Part shown: positions 44,206-55,160 of the stretch, piece by piece
Layout: every line of letters starts with the position of its first letter
Numbering within the stretch: the stretch's first letter is position 1
From: Paramacrobiotus metropolitanus
Lineage: Eukaryota > Tardigrada > Eutardigrada > Parachela > Macrobiotidae
Direction: 5' to 3'
Assembly: GCF_019649055.1 (NCBI RefSeq)
Contig: NW_026570229.1
Coordinates: 1,488,001-1,552,000 of the forward strand
Length of the DNA: 64,000 nucleotides
Notes under the pieces: generated by a model
Databases searched by the model: none
Seen by the model: only the letters and a program-made list of their open reading frames with translations
Told to the model about the DNA's origin: nothing
Program-made: the position numbers and the translations under genes

Positions 44206-44858
44206 CACGTATGTATTTGGCCCCACTTGATTTTTACGGTGGCGAGTTTTTAATTTCTACTCAAACTTGATTTTTTGAACAGAGACAGTAAGTACTACAT
44301 GAGGGGAGTTACCCATGATTCTCGCTTGCATGACAAATAAAAATTTCAAAATTATTAAAAAACTTTCCCGGTATAGACTGGTAAAATATCTGCATGAATG
44401 TACTAGTAGTTCGGCTACTGCAGTTGGATAATAATAATAAAAAAACCTACCATACAAGACACCGATTGCAGACAAATGGGACGAGCCAGTCGTCAGTTAG
44501 TTACATAGCGACCATGTCAGCATCATGTATTGTACGAGCCAGATATTCACAATGGGTTGCGTGAAGGTACAGCGAAAAACACAAATTTATGAGTTGCGCT
44601 GAATGTTTAGAGCAGTGGCTGTCGCTGTAAGCGCCAACTGAATTCATTGGTTTGCTTATGGTTCAGAAGTTTTAAACATCAACATCTTAAAACAAAGTAA
44701 ACAGCGTTGAAACCGTCAGAACGCGGTACAAGGCCAATATGGTACTAAGTGTATCTTTACGCAATCAGTTGTGGATCCGCCTTGTAACGATGACGGCAAG
44801 TTTATTAAATTTCCGGTACAGGAACAATTTTTTGAAAGTACACTTAAATCGCCAAAAA

Positions 44859-45072
44859 ATGGATGATAGCGAGATATCTACCGGTACAAACAGTGGCGGT
44901 CGAATAACAGAAAAAAAATTCATCTAAATTCGACGCGCCGGTTGTGCTATTCTCATTGTACAGTGGATACGGCATTTCCTCGCTGGACTTCGACAATGCC
45001 GATCCGCTGACACAACCACTCTGCTGCTCGCATTATCTGAATTTCGATGGAAACAGCGGAAGTACAGTACTA
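44859..45072 (+). CDS. Possible exon of an unknown gene, A8 frameshift
   Basis: The frame from ATG 44,859 reads MDDSEISTGTNSGGRIT and then meets a run of eight A at 44,911. One base out of frame, the sequence continues open as NSSKFDAPVVLFSLYSGYGI, SSLDFDNADPLTQPLCCSHY, LNFDGNSGSTVL, ending at GTAGCG. The two halves look like one protein interrupted by a single-base indel in the homopolymer. An alternative is an exon starting after the acceptor-like ATAACAG at 44,904-44,910. I do not recognise the protein and found no neighbouring exon. Confidence 0.35.
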
Positions 45073-45298
45073 GGTAGCGTTCGCATTCGTATACTTATAT
45101 TTAATAGTTAATGGCGGGCGACAGTCGCTCTACTTGCTTTTTGCTTCAGCGTTTAAGTTTGGGAAATAATGCGTGGGAACAGCAGTTCAGTATTATTATA
45201 CCCATTCCGCTTATAGGAAAAGCCAATAACATCACAACGCAGTGCACTCAATCAGCCGAAAACAGCCTCGGGAAGTCTAAGAACAGAGAACAACTGAT

Positions 45299-45720
45299 CT
45301 AAATTTGCTCCCGGTGGAGCTGTTCCCTGAACGGATTGCCGCGTTCCCGCGCTGGATTTCTATGCTGATCCGCTGGCGTAGATACTTCGATGCTCGTGCC
45401 TCGCCGGTTTCTTGCCGGTATGCTCCTACCCACTTCCGTGAGCAGGCGGGTAGCTTCCGGTCCGTTGGGTCCTAGCGTCTCGCAGCCCAAAGCGCTGAAT
45501 AAGTAGACATGGGTTATGTTCTGGTACTTGGTTACCTTATCTTGTTCGGCCTTTGCCGCTGCTGCTCCAGCTCGCACGGATGTTGCCGAGATATGCGATA
45601 AGGCCACCGTATAGACGCATGTTACATCCCAAGTCAGTGCGTGGGAATGCCGTGATCATGAGGGTGTTATGTACGTACGGTCCCTTTTCGTGCCAACTGG
45701 GACAAATTTTTCTTTTGAAC
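45299..45720 (-). pseudogene. Second retroelement C-terminal fragment, frameshifted
   Basis: Minus strand: ALTWDVTCVYTVALSHISAT, then AGAAAAKAEQDKVTKYQNIT, SALGCETLGPNGPEATRLLT and EVGR, after which the frame slips; the remaining IQRGNA-like end is only readable in another frame. This is the same order of motifs as the fragment at 10,196-10,636 (WDVTC.D, K..KY, ETxG, LxELG). The RPDG region upstream is degraded (KRDRTYITPS with a stop). No reverse transcriptase part is adjacent. Divergence from the other fragment suggests a separate, older insertion. Confidence 0.68.
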
Positions 45721-45724
45721 GTAT

Positions 45725-47575
45725 TTTTTAAGCGATGCTTGCAAATATTGCAAGTAAAGTATTGTTATTACGTATTTAATTTACGGTAATAAAGGAAGTG
45801 TACCGGGACTGCTGGCGGTACAAAGTACCACATCATGTCAATGTACGGTATATGAGCGGTAAGCCGGTAAGGTACGTAACTCTTGCTTTCGCGCACTTGA
45901 TTTCAAAGACTTTTTGTCGACCATTGTTTTAGGACATATTCTAAAGCACTTCCATTGATTTGTACGCCTCATGTGCTCGTATATTCTACTTTTGTAAGCC
46001 AGACATGGTATTCTCTGTGTTGTTCCACATTAGAAAACTTGTTGATTTTTAATCTCGATTCTCGTGTACCAGCTAGTTTAAAGACAATAATTATTACGTA
46101 ATCAGTTTCTGAAAGTTTTTCTGTCATGTGTAACAACGCGGAGAATATATCATGTCCCTGGTGTTCAGTACGCGAATTTCACATGGTGAAAATGTCCGGA
46201 ATGCAAAAAAAAAATAAAATCCTACGCTGAATTAAGTTATTGTGAATAAAATTCATATAATTCTGACAAATATGTTTACTGGCAAATATTTAAAATTCAG
46301 TCACACAGGATATATGAGGAATGTCGGGGTATCTCTACTACGGAAATGGGCCACAGAACAGAAACAGATCATGGATATTTTTCAAAGCAACATTACTGCA
46401 CTACTTAGCACTCTAGTAGTAATTACGAAAAAAGGAAAACAACGGACATACAGTAGTAGTTCTGTGGATTTGTTTTGCTTGACGCTCTCATTTTAAGCTC
46501 CACGATGAACAAATCTGACTGATGTTCCAAATTTTTTGTTGTCTCATTATGATATGACGATGATAAGAGTATGTACTGTATTTTGAGCAAGATCAGATGA
46601 GCACATAGTGCAATATACCTGGACGAACGAGATCACACTGCGCCTGACCGGCATCGTTGAATTAATCTGATTTATTGTGGTGATTAAGATCTGGACTAAC
46701 CGCCACGTGGGACGGCTGCGTTGGCTGCTCACTTGTACCTCATCTGGCGACTAAACCTTGTCTTCAACTCCAAATCCCTGTTACCAACCATGTCACCCGT
46801 ACCAGTCGTACAGGTTTTGATATTGCGTGCGCCGGATTTCACTGCCTGCGCAGGCACACGTGCCGTGCGTTGCATATCCGGATGACGCAACCGCATTTCT
46901 CCGCCCGCTGACTGCGCGAGCTGTGCGTTGCAGACTGGCAGCCCGCAAAAACGTGAAAACTTGATGAACAGTTGCATACGCCAGGATGTTTTTTTCTTCC
47001 CTATTAATCATCCACGAAGTAACACGGAAGTGCTGCTCTAATTAGATGAATTTCTTCATCATGGAATTATCAAGGGAACGGGAAACCTTACACGATGTTT
47101 CAACGGTTTGTTCGTGATTGGCACTGCAATATTTCTGACGCGGGGTCTTTGCTCTTGGAATCTGCTAGTCTCTTGATCTGATCTCCCTCTAATTGCGCGG
47201 ATTTTTTACTTCCCGAAACCTAATCAGGTACGATGGCCGCCATTTTGTTCGAGTTTCTCTTGAATGATTTTCGTACTGCTTGACGGTATTAAACTTATTA
47301 AAGATTCGTAAATATTTCGTCCTTTAATCATTTTCTGATTAAGTATGGACTGTATGGGTTCTCAGATCTTTAAGTCGTTGCTTCTTGATTACGTTAATTT
47401 TTTCATAATAAATTCCAGTATTTTGAATGCATATCAAAATTATAATTATGATGTTATCCATAAATAATAATTTTAATTAATTAATTCTACTATTCTAGTC
47501 TTTCTAGATAGCAATCTTACTGGAGTCTGTAATCAGTGTAATGAATTACAGTGTAATGAATGGAAATGAATACTA
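45725..47575. other. Stretch without a supported gene
   Basis: AT-rich with a GC-richer patch at 46,800-46,960 that holds short minus-strand frames. No motif recognised. GGAAGTGTACCGGG at about 45,795 recalls the start of dispersed repeat family 2 but is too short to call. Confidence 0.5.
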
Positions 47576-47580
47576 ATTAG

Positions 47581-47719
47581 AAAACGGGCAAAATTGTGCC
47601 AGTTTTTTGTTTATATATCTGTATTAAATCTTCGTTAAAAATTGAGAAATATTAATTAAATTATATACAGTAATAGAAAAATAATAAATGATTTATAAGT
47701 AAAAAATTTTGCCCGTTTT
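47581..47719. mobile_element. MITE-like element with 15-bp terminal inverted repeats
   Basis: AAAACGGGCAAAATT (47,581-47,595) and its exact reverse complement AATTTTGCCCGTTTT (47,705-47,719) bound a 109-bp AT-rich interior with no coding frame. The flanks (TTAG before, AGAT after) do not give a clear target duplication. Size and structure fit a miniature non-autonomous DNA element. Confidence 0.5.
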
Positions 47720-47997
47720 AGATTTACCACACATTGTCATTATTTTAAATTCTGATTATTTTTTCAGCTTTCTGCTTTTCTGTGTTATTTCCCGCTTCTT
47801 GACTTTTTTTAAACAGTATAATTCCTGCATATTTGTTTACTAAAGTCAAACATGTTTTTGCAGTGAAAATAATAGATTGTAAATATTTTTTTAAATTTTA
47901 GGGAATTTATAATTTCGTTGGGAAGCGCGGAAACCTCACTCCTCGCTGATATCTGATATCCCCCTCCTTTGCCCGGTTATCGTCCTCCTCTCCTCCC

Positions 47998-50900
47998 ATG
48001 CTCTTGCCCCGCACCCCCGAAGAGTGGCAGCCGCTGAGAATGGCGCAGTTCCTCAACGGACACTTGGAGAACGTGGGGAAGGTGGTGAAGAAGAAGCTGA
48101 AGAAGGCGCTGGCCTTCAAGGATCTCGAGCGGGAGGACAGTTTCGTCTGGCCGCCCCGGGAGGGCGGGGAGGGGGAGACGGTGGTGACGCCCTTCTCCTA
48201 CCACTACCAGCCCTCCGTCGCCGACTTCTTCATCATGGCCGCCATGCTGCCCATCCTGCCGCTGCGCATGCTGCTGGCCGGGATCGCCATTTTAGTCGCC
48301 TGGTTGGCGGCCAAAGCGGCGCTCTACAATATGCCGCCCCAAGTGAGTACCCCGTTTTACCTGTTAAAAAAACTACATGACAATTTGGTTTACGCCTGGA
48401 GACATCCCGGAATTATCTGGTATTTTAAAATTGAATTATGGGAATTTTTTAGCTAGATATCTTCTGGTAATTAAGATCGTTGATCAGGGATAAAATGTTC
48501 GAAAATAACCAGTAAATTTTATAGGTACTGTTATTGCGCAGATTTCAGTTTTCGGATTCTAATTTTACCGTTCAGAAGATGGAAATTTTGGTGAGAGATT
48601 TATTTGTGATTTTTTCAGCTACCAAAACACTGTTACCATTTTTTTTTAAATTATAAGAAAAAGCGAAAAATGCCTGTGTTTGAGTAAGGTTGGGAATTAC
48701 AATTTGTTAGCAAATTTTTCATTTAAAAGAAAACTAAAAAGATTATAAAAAAATATCTGAAAGGATGGGTTTGTCGGGCGGCTTAGTACTGCATTTTGAC
48801 AAAAAGGCTAAGAAATAAAATTCAAGTACTTAGCAGTTTTTTAAATTATGAGAAAAGGCAGATAATGTATTAAAAAACAGTAGGATGGTTTTGTCGGATG
48901 GCTTGAGAATTTTATTGGACGGTTAAACAGTAAAATTGGGAATTTCGAATATTTAATTGTGCAGATGTATACAATTCTCGTCTGGTGTACAAATTTTCCA
49001 CAAGACGGAGCGCGTTAATTCCGTATTGATTTTATTTAAACGATTTGACCGTAGTCTTTCCACTGAGAGGGAAAAATCGGGTTGGGTTTTGTTTGCAAGC
49101 GCTAGTCTTGGAAAATGAGAGAAAGCGGAGGCGGTAGTCAAAAGCGGAAAAGGTTTTTGCGGTGTCTCTATCCTTCCGGGATAAGTGTTGTTGTCCGTCT
49201 GTCTAGCTACACTCTCTCACATGACGCATGTATTGATCGCTCCTGAGGCGGAAGCGTGCTCGAGCAGTTTTCCAGTGAGTGGAAAGTGCCTAATAGTCGT
49301 CGCTCGTTATGCTAATGCCAGACGAGCTTGAATATCACCACACACACAGACGGCGTCAACATGCCCTGTTATTCCCTGTTAATGCACTTCCGCCTGTGCG
49401 TTATTAGGTGGCCAACGCGGCGCCCTTCACCGGCTGGCGTCACGGCTGCCGCGTGATCATCCTGGCCTGTGCGCGCCTGCTGTTCTTCGCCTGCGCCATC
49501 CAGCGGATTGAGTACGTCGGGGAGACCAAGTTCCAGGAATCGGCGGTGGCGCCGGTGCTCATCTGTGCGCCGCACGTGTCCTACCTGGACGCCTTCATCT
49601 CGGGGGTCATGTCCATCATGCCGGTGATGAAGGCGCAGGCGGCCAAGGCGCCCTTCTTTGGACCGTTTCTCACCGCGCTGCAGCCTATCTATGTCGATCG
49701 GGAGATTCGCGAAAGGTACAGAAATATATTAATTGCATTTTATATTTGTTTCCAATTTTTTTTATTTATATTTTTGATCTGGGTTTCTTAAAAATCGGTT
49801 TGAAGGTGTACACGGCAGATATTTTATGCAATTTTGTTCATTTATATTGTAATGGGGTGGCTTTAAGATTTTTTTGGCGATTTAACAAATTAATTTTTGC
49901 AGTTTTTCTAATTTTCTAATATTGTCCTATTTTTTGTTTCCGATTTTTTATTAATATTTTTATCTGGATTTCTTAAACTTTGGCTGGGACTGCTGGGAGT
50001 TATAAATGGCAGATATTTTATTTATACAATTTGTTTATTTATATTTTATTTTTGCAATTGAGTGGCTTTAAGAATTTTCTGCAATTTTGCAAAATGATTT
50101 TTGCAGTTTTTGCGCACATTTTTAAAAATGTTTATCGCTATAATTTCTGATTGTTTACGTATGGAATACGTGGAATTATAGAGAAGTAGTTTGTCTCAAC
50201 GTGGACAAAATAGTAGACGTAGTTGGCAGATCGTAATTTGCGCCGTAGGGGAAATTGTTGACGTTTTTACCGGAATTTTTGTCAGAACGATGTTGTGGTG
50301 CGGGTTTCAAACGGCGCTGACACGCGGCGTTCGCGACAGCCTTCTTCTCGCTGCACTGTGTGGAATTTCTTGTTTATAGTTTTTTTCTTATTTTGTGTTT
50401 GGCTTCTTACTTTTTTGGGATCGTATTTCTATACTACAACGAGAAAACATGCTGTTTGACAGTGTTTGTGCAATTAAAACTGTTTTGTGCTCATTTTATC
50501 TGCAATCAGTGTTACTGCCTTGTTGGCAGAAAAACTTCTAAAATTTATTTGCGAAATTTATTTTGGAAAATTATACATTAACAGATTAACTTCTTATGCT
50601 CCATGTAATATAAAATATAAAAATGAGAATTTGATGAAGTTTTACGGTTTGGGTAAAGCCCTTAAGACACTTGTTAGGAAATTTGATACTTTTTGAGTTA
50701 TTCAAGTGCACTCAGCACTGCGGCCAGTCTTAGCTGAGTTAGCAGTAAAAACGTCGACGCTCGGCTGATTTTCTGTTTTGAGTACGTTCACATTTTCTAA
50801 TAAATTTTCTGTATAACAATGACAATTATTTTTGTACTAATAATTTTTCATTTTTGCTCTGCAGCCGCACCAGTACCAATGACACCCTGAATTTGTTTAT

Positions 50901-51453
50901 AATCATATGATGACATGTACTCGTATTTACAATTTTCACCAACAATGTCCGCTGTTATAAGATTTTTGCTGATATCTAATATTTCCTGTACAGCCGCACC
51001 AATACCAAAGACACGCTAATCAAGCGCTGCTCGGACGAGAAGGGCGTCTGGCCGCCGGTCCTCATCTTCCCCGAGGGCACCACCTCCAACGGGCAGTGCC
51101 TGTTCAAATTCAAACTGGGCGCCTTCTACCCCGGCCAGCCCATCCAGATGACCAGCATCGAGTACCGCAGCTGCATGTCCACCTGGAATCCCCTGATCAT
51201 GGCCTGGGACCCCGCTGTCCCCGTGTGGGTCAGCATCCTCTACCTCTTCCTGCAGCCCCACATCACGGCGCGCATCCACATCCAGCCGGTGTACCATCCC
51301 AGCCCCGAGGAGCGCGAGGATCCGCAGTTGTTCGCCCACAATGTGCAGAAGCAGATGAGTGAGTACCTGGACATCCCCGCCACGGATTTCACCTACGAGA
51401 ATGTGCGGGAGTTTTTACGGGCGCGCCGGGCGGCCAAACGGAAGAGCACGTAG
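47998..51453 (+). CDS. LPCAT-like lysophospholipid/1-acylglycerol-phosphate acyltransferase
   Basis: Three exons with consistent phases: 47998-48342, 49408-49715, 50994-51453; the product is 371 residues. Exon 1 encodes a basic N-terminus (KVVKKKLKKALAFKD) and a hydrophobic segment (MAAMLPILPLRMLLAGIAIL). Exon 2 has acyltransferase motif 1, APHVSYLDAF (H-x4-D catalytic pair), and the motif LQPIYVDREIRER. Exon 3 has FPEGTTSNGQCLFKFKLGAF (motif III, E-G-T) and a motif IV-like segment YPGQPIQMTSIEYR, then PVYHPSPEEREDPQLFAHNV as in human LPCAT1/2. Such enzymes sit in the ER or lipid-droplet membrane and transfer acyl groups from acyl-CoA to lysophospholipids. The protein ends about 40 residues past that region, so the EF-hand half of LPCAT1/2 is absent, and the C-terminus is basic (RARRAAKRKST). 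AATAAA signals lie at 51,626 and 51,642. The terminal exon is repeated 1,323 bp downstream. Confidence 0.9.
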
Positions 51454-51695
51454 ATCGTGGTGGTGTTGGCGTTGTTTTGTTGTGTTATTAATTCGGTTTT
51501 CTTGTGGCGGTTATGTTTGATTGGGGTCGGTTGTTCTTGTCGATTCATCATGTTCCTGTGGATGGGGATGGCAGTCAGCGGCGTTTATTCTGGCATTTTT
51601 TGTTCTGAATATTACTATACATTTCAATAAATATCTCCAATAATAAATTTGCGAGCGGTATCGGAATTTTGCCACAGTATTTTGCTGCCTATTTC
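50372..51695 (+). repeat. 1,323-bp tandem duplication, copy 1
   Basis: Contains the end of LPCAT intron 2, the terminal exon, the stop, 3' UTR and poly(A) signals. The following copy starts where this one ends. Confidence 0.95.
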
Positions 51696-53018
51696 TGTTT
51701 ATAATTTTTTCTTATTTTGTGTTTGGCTTCTTACTTTTTGGAATCGTATTTCTATACTACAACGAGAAAACATGCTGTTTGACAGTGTTTGTGCAATTAA
51801 AACTGTTTTGTGCTCATTTTATCTGCAATCAGTGTTACTGCCTTGTTGGCAGAAAAACTTCTAAAATTTATTTGCGAAATTTATTTTGGAAAATTATACA
51901 TTAACAGATTAACTTCTTATGCTCCATGTAATATAAAATATAAAAATGAGAATTTGATGAAGTTTTACGGTTTGGGTAAAGCCCTTAAGACACTTGTTAG
52001 GAAATTTGATACTTTTTGAGTTATTCAAGTGCACTCAGCACTGCGGCCAGCCTTAGCTGAGTTTGCAATAAAAACGTCGACGCTCGGCTGATTTTCTGTT
52101 TTGAGTACGTTCACATTTTCTAATAAATTTTCTGTATAACAATGACAATTATTTTTGTACTAATAATTTTTCATTTTTGCTCTGCAGCCGCACCAGTACC
52201 AATGACACCCTGAATTTGTTTATAATCATATGATGACATGTACTCGTATTTACAATTTTCACCAACAATGTCCGCTGTTATAAGATTTTTGCTGATATCT
52301 AATATTTCCTGTACAGCCGCACCAATACCAAAGACACGCTAATCAAGCGCTGCTCGGACGAGAAGGGCGTCTGGCCGCCGGTCCTCATCTTCCCCGAGGG
52401 CACCACCTCCAACGGGCAGTGCCTGTTCAAATTCAAACTGGGCGCCTTCTACCCCGGCCAGCCCATCCAGATGACCAGCATCGAGTACCGCAGCTGCATG
52501 TCCACCTGGAATCCCCTGATCATGGCCTGGGACCCCGCTGTCCCCGTGTGGGTCAGCATCCTCTACCTCTTCCTGCAGCCCCACATCACGGCGCGCATCC
52601 ACATCCAGCCGGTGTACCATCCCAGCCCCGAGGAGCGCGAGGATCCGCAGTTGTTCGCCCACAATGTGCAGAAGCAGATGAGTGAGTACCTGGACATCCC
52701 CGCCACGGATTTCACCTACGAGAATGTGCGGGAGTTTTTACGGGCGCGCCGGGCGGCCAAACGGAAGAGCACGTAGATCGTGGTGGTGTTGGCGTTGTTT
52801 TGTTGTGTTATTAATTCGGTTTTCTTGTGGCGGTTATGTTTGATTGGGGTCGGTTGTTCTTGTCGATTCATCATGTTCCTGTGGATGGGGATGGCAGTCA
52901 GCGGCGTTTATTCTGGCATTTTTTGTTCTGAATATTACTATACATTTCAATAAATATCTCCAATAATAAATTTGCGAGCGGTATCGGAATTTTGCCACAG
53001 TATTTTGCTGCCTATTTC
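51696..53018 (+). repeat. 1,323-bp tandem duplication, copy 2
   Basis: Nearly identical to copy 1. The differences I see are confined to the intron part (T-run lengths near 51,710, CTTAGCTGAGTTTGCAATAA versus CTTAGCTGAGTTAGCAGTAA near 52,050). The exon and 3' UTR appear identical. Confidence 0.95.
52317..52776 (+). CDS. Duplicated LPCAT-like terminal exon
   Basis: An identical copy of exon 50994-51453 with the same TGTACAG acceptor, stop and downstream AATAAA signals. It lacks exons 1-2, so it cannot be a separate gene. It could serve as an alternative terminal exon of the same gene (identical protein, different 3' end), be silent, or be an assembly duplicate of one allele. Confidence 0.7.
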
Positions 53019-53019
53019 T

Positions 53020-55155
53020 ATATAATAATAAATTGTTTTATTACCATATTATTACTTTTTTATAATTTTATTACTATATTATTTTTGTTTAATGCTATCT
53101 TAGTATTCTGCAAGCAAGACAGTTGCATTGCACTTCACTCTTCCGGTGAAAAGACACCGTAAAAACGACTGACAGTGAGAAATATAGACAATATTATAGA
53201 GGTATATCAAAACATATTTTTTCCCCTGAAAACCTTATGTGCCTATTGGCTGCTAGAAACTCACAATTAAGCATAAATTTAAAAAAAAGCAATGGAAGCC
53301 AACCCCCAAAGGGTTCACTAATTCGCTTGTGTTGTTGATTTGTAGTTTTTCGAAGTACTAGTACAGTGTCTTTGGCATGTCCTCCTGACTCGTACATATC
53401 TGATGCATGTAAAAGGCGTGTCCCGGCTCCTTGCTGCAACAGCTTGCCGTCGCCTTATTCTACTCGTCGCTAACCGTTGGAATACATTGATTTAGGAGAG
53501 ACACTGGGTACCGACGTGGATCGCCACAAAATTCAAACTGATTACAATCATAAATCAAGTGATACCAAAAGCATGTACAGAGTACAAGCCGGATGATTAA
53601 TTCCTTGCGAATTGTGTTTGTATTTTCTCTATCTTTACGCAGGAAATAAAAATTATGATAGAATATCGATCATCGGGCTGAATTATTATTGATGAATAAA
53701 TGAGCAAACATATTAAGGATGCGATACTAAGAGCAGAAGTTATTTTGTAACCAGTAGATAATATATTACAAGCCCAGCACGGATGGATATTGGCCGATGA
53801 CTATTAAAAAATAAGTAATTCCAAGGATGTGTTGCTTTTGCGGCCGCTTACAGACTGTCATAATATTATCAATAAACCCGTACGTATGTTTAGTAATATT
53901 ATGATACACTTTACATAAGTTAATCGAAACACGAACTGTCTCCTTGTACATACAGTATATAACTTGCAATGATGACTAACGTGTTAAGTGACATGAATTT
54001 TTTACTTGTATTGTATACTCGTACTTATTGTTAAGTGGCAGCTCAGATAATATTAATTCTACTGTTCTGGGTCAAGTTGTGCTAGAACAGTGTGCATTTC
54101 TTATCGTGTCCATGGTAACAAGCTTAAGATTGACCACTGGACCTAAACAAGCGATTTTGGAAAAAAGTCATCAATCTTGGATCCACCGCTACACTTAAAA
54201 AATTTTGATGTACTAGTACTTTAAAGCAACAAAATTGGTGAAGTGGAAGCCGAGATGCTTTGCCTCAAAGGACAGGGGCCGAAGTCCTGGCCCAGATATT
54301 CAGTATTCAAATAACTACGAGTAGAACTAGATAATAATAAGTACTGTACTGTATCTATATCGTATTTATATTATATATCAACCTTTATTGAGTTCCGTTT
54401 GCTGTTATGCGGCAAAAAACCCCTATTACAAATTAGGGGAAAAGGCACGCATAACCTATTCTTTTTTAAAGGTTTTGTAAACAAAACTCGCGCAACGGAA
54501 GCATCAATAAGGTAAAAGACCGCTTGCTCTCCTCTACATTACACATGAATCTTTTTTTTGGTAGTTTTAGAGAAGGAGCTATAGAATACAGAGATTATAA
54601 GAGTATATTATGTGGAAAGGACGATCACAATACAATTATGCGGGGTGTATGGCAAGCAACAATGCAACACACACCAACCACATATAAAATGAGCAAAATT
54701 AATAAACACACATCCATGCACCGTTCTTCGATGGAGACCGGGAGCGTCTTTGGGTGGTTTGCGCTTGGTGGTTACGTCGGCTGCACACTGTTACCGAGAA
54801 GCGAGTAGGGATAAAACGAGTCAGTGTGAAAGCGAGAGAGACGTAGAACAGAGAGAGTCAGTCAAAGATTCGACGGCAGTGGAATTACGGTGAGTGTAAA
54901 CGCACTAGCTGATTACGACAAACATAAGGTTCGATTTAACTTTCGCACACTCTCCAATGTAGCAATGTAGCAACGAAACCGATTTTTCCAACATTACATC
55001 GAAGTTTCTTCATAAACTTATGAAAACGTGAAAGTTTTTCAGATTTCACTATAAGACTATTTGTCAGACACCAAAATATGACTTCAGTTAAGTTTTGAAA
55101 AAAACTGAAATTTCAAAAAAATATGGAATATTAATTATTAAAATTATTTTGCACT
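53020..55155. other. Stretch without a supported gene
   Basis: AT-rich. A short tRNA-like stretch near 54,245-54,295 (AGTGGAAGCCGAGATGC, GGGGCCGAAGTCCTGG) does not fold into a cloverleaf by eye. A GA-rich tract lies at 54,820-54,870. No gene called. Confidence 0.5.
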
Positions 55156-55160
55156 ACTAC

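Noticed and set aside
51016-52662. Minus-strand 107-codon frames in both 1,323-bp copies
   Set aside because: Antisense shadows of the LPCAT-like terminal exon, which shows acyltransferase motifs on the plus strand.
54245-54295. tRNA-like sequence
   Set aside because: A GGCCGAAGTCC-like word is present but I could not draw acceptor, anticodon and T stems; not called.
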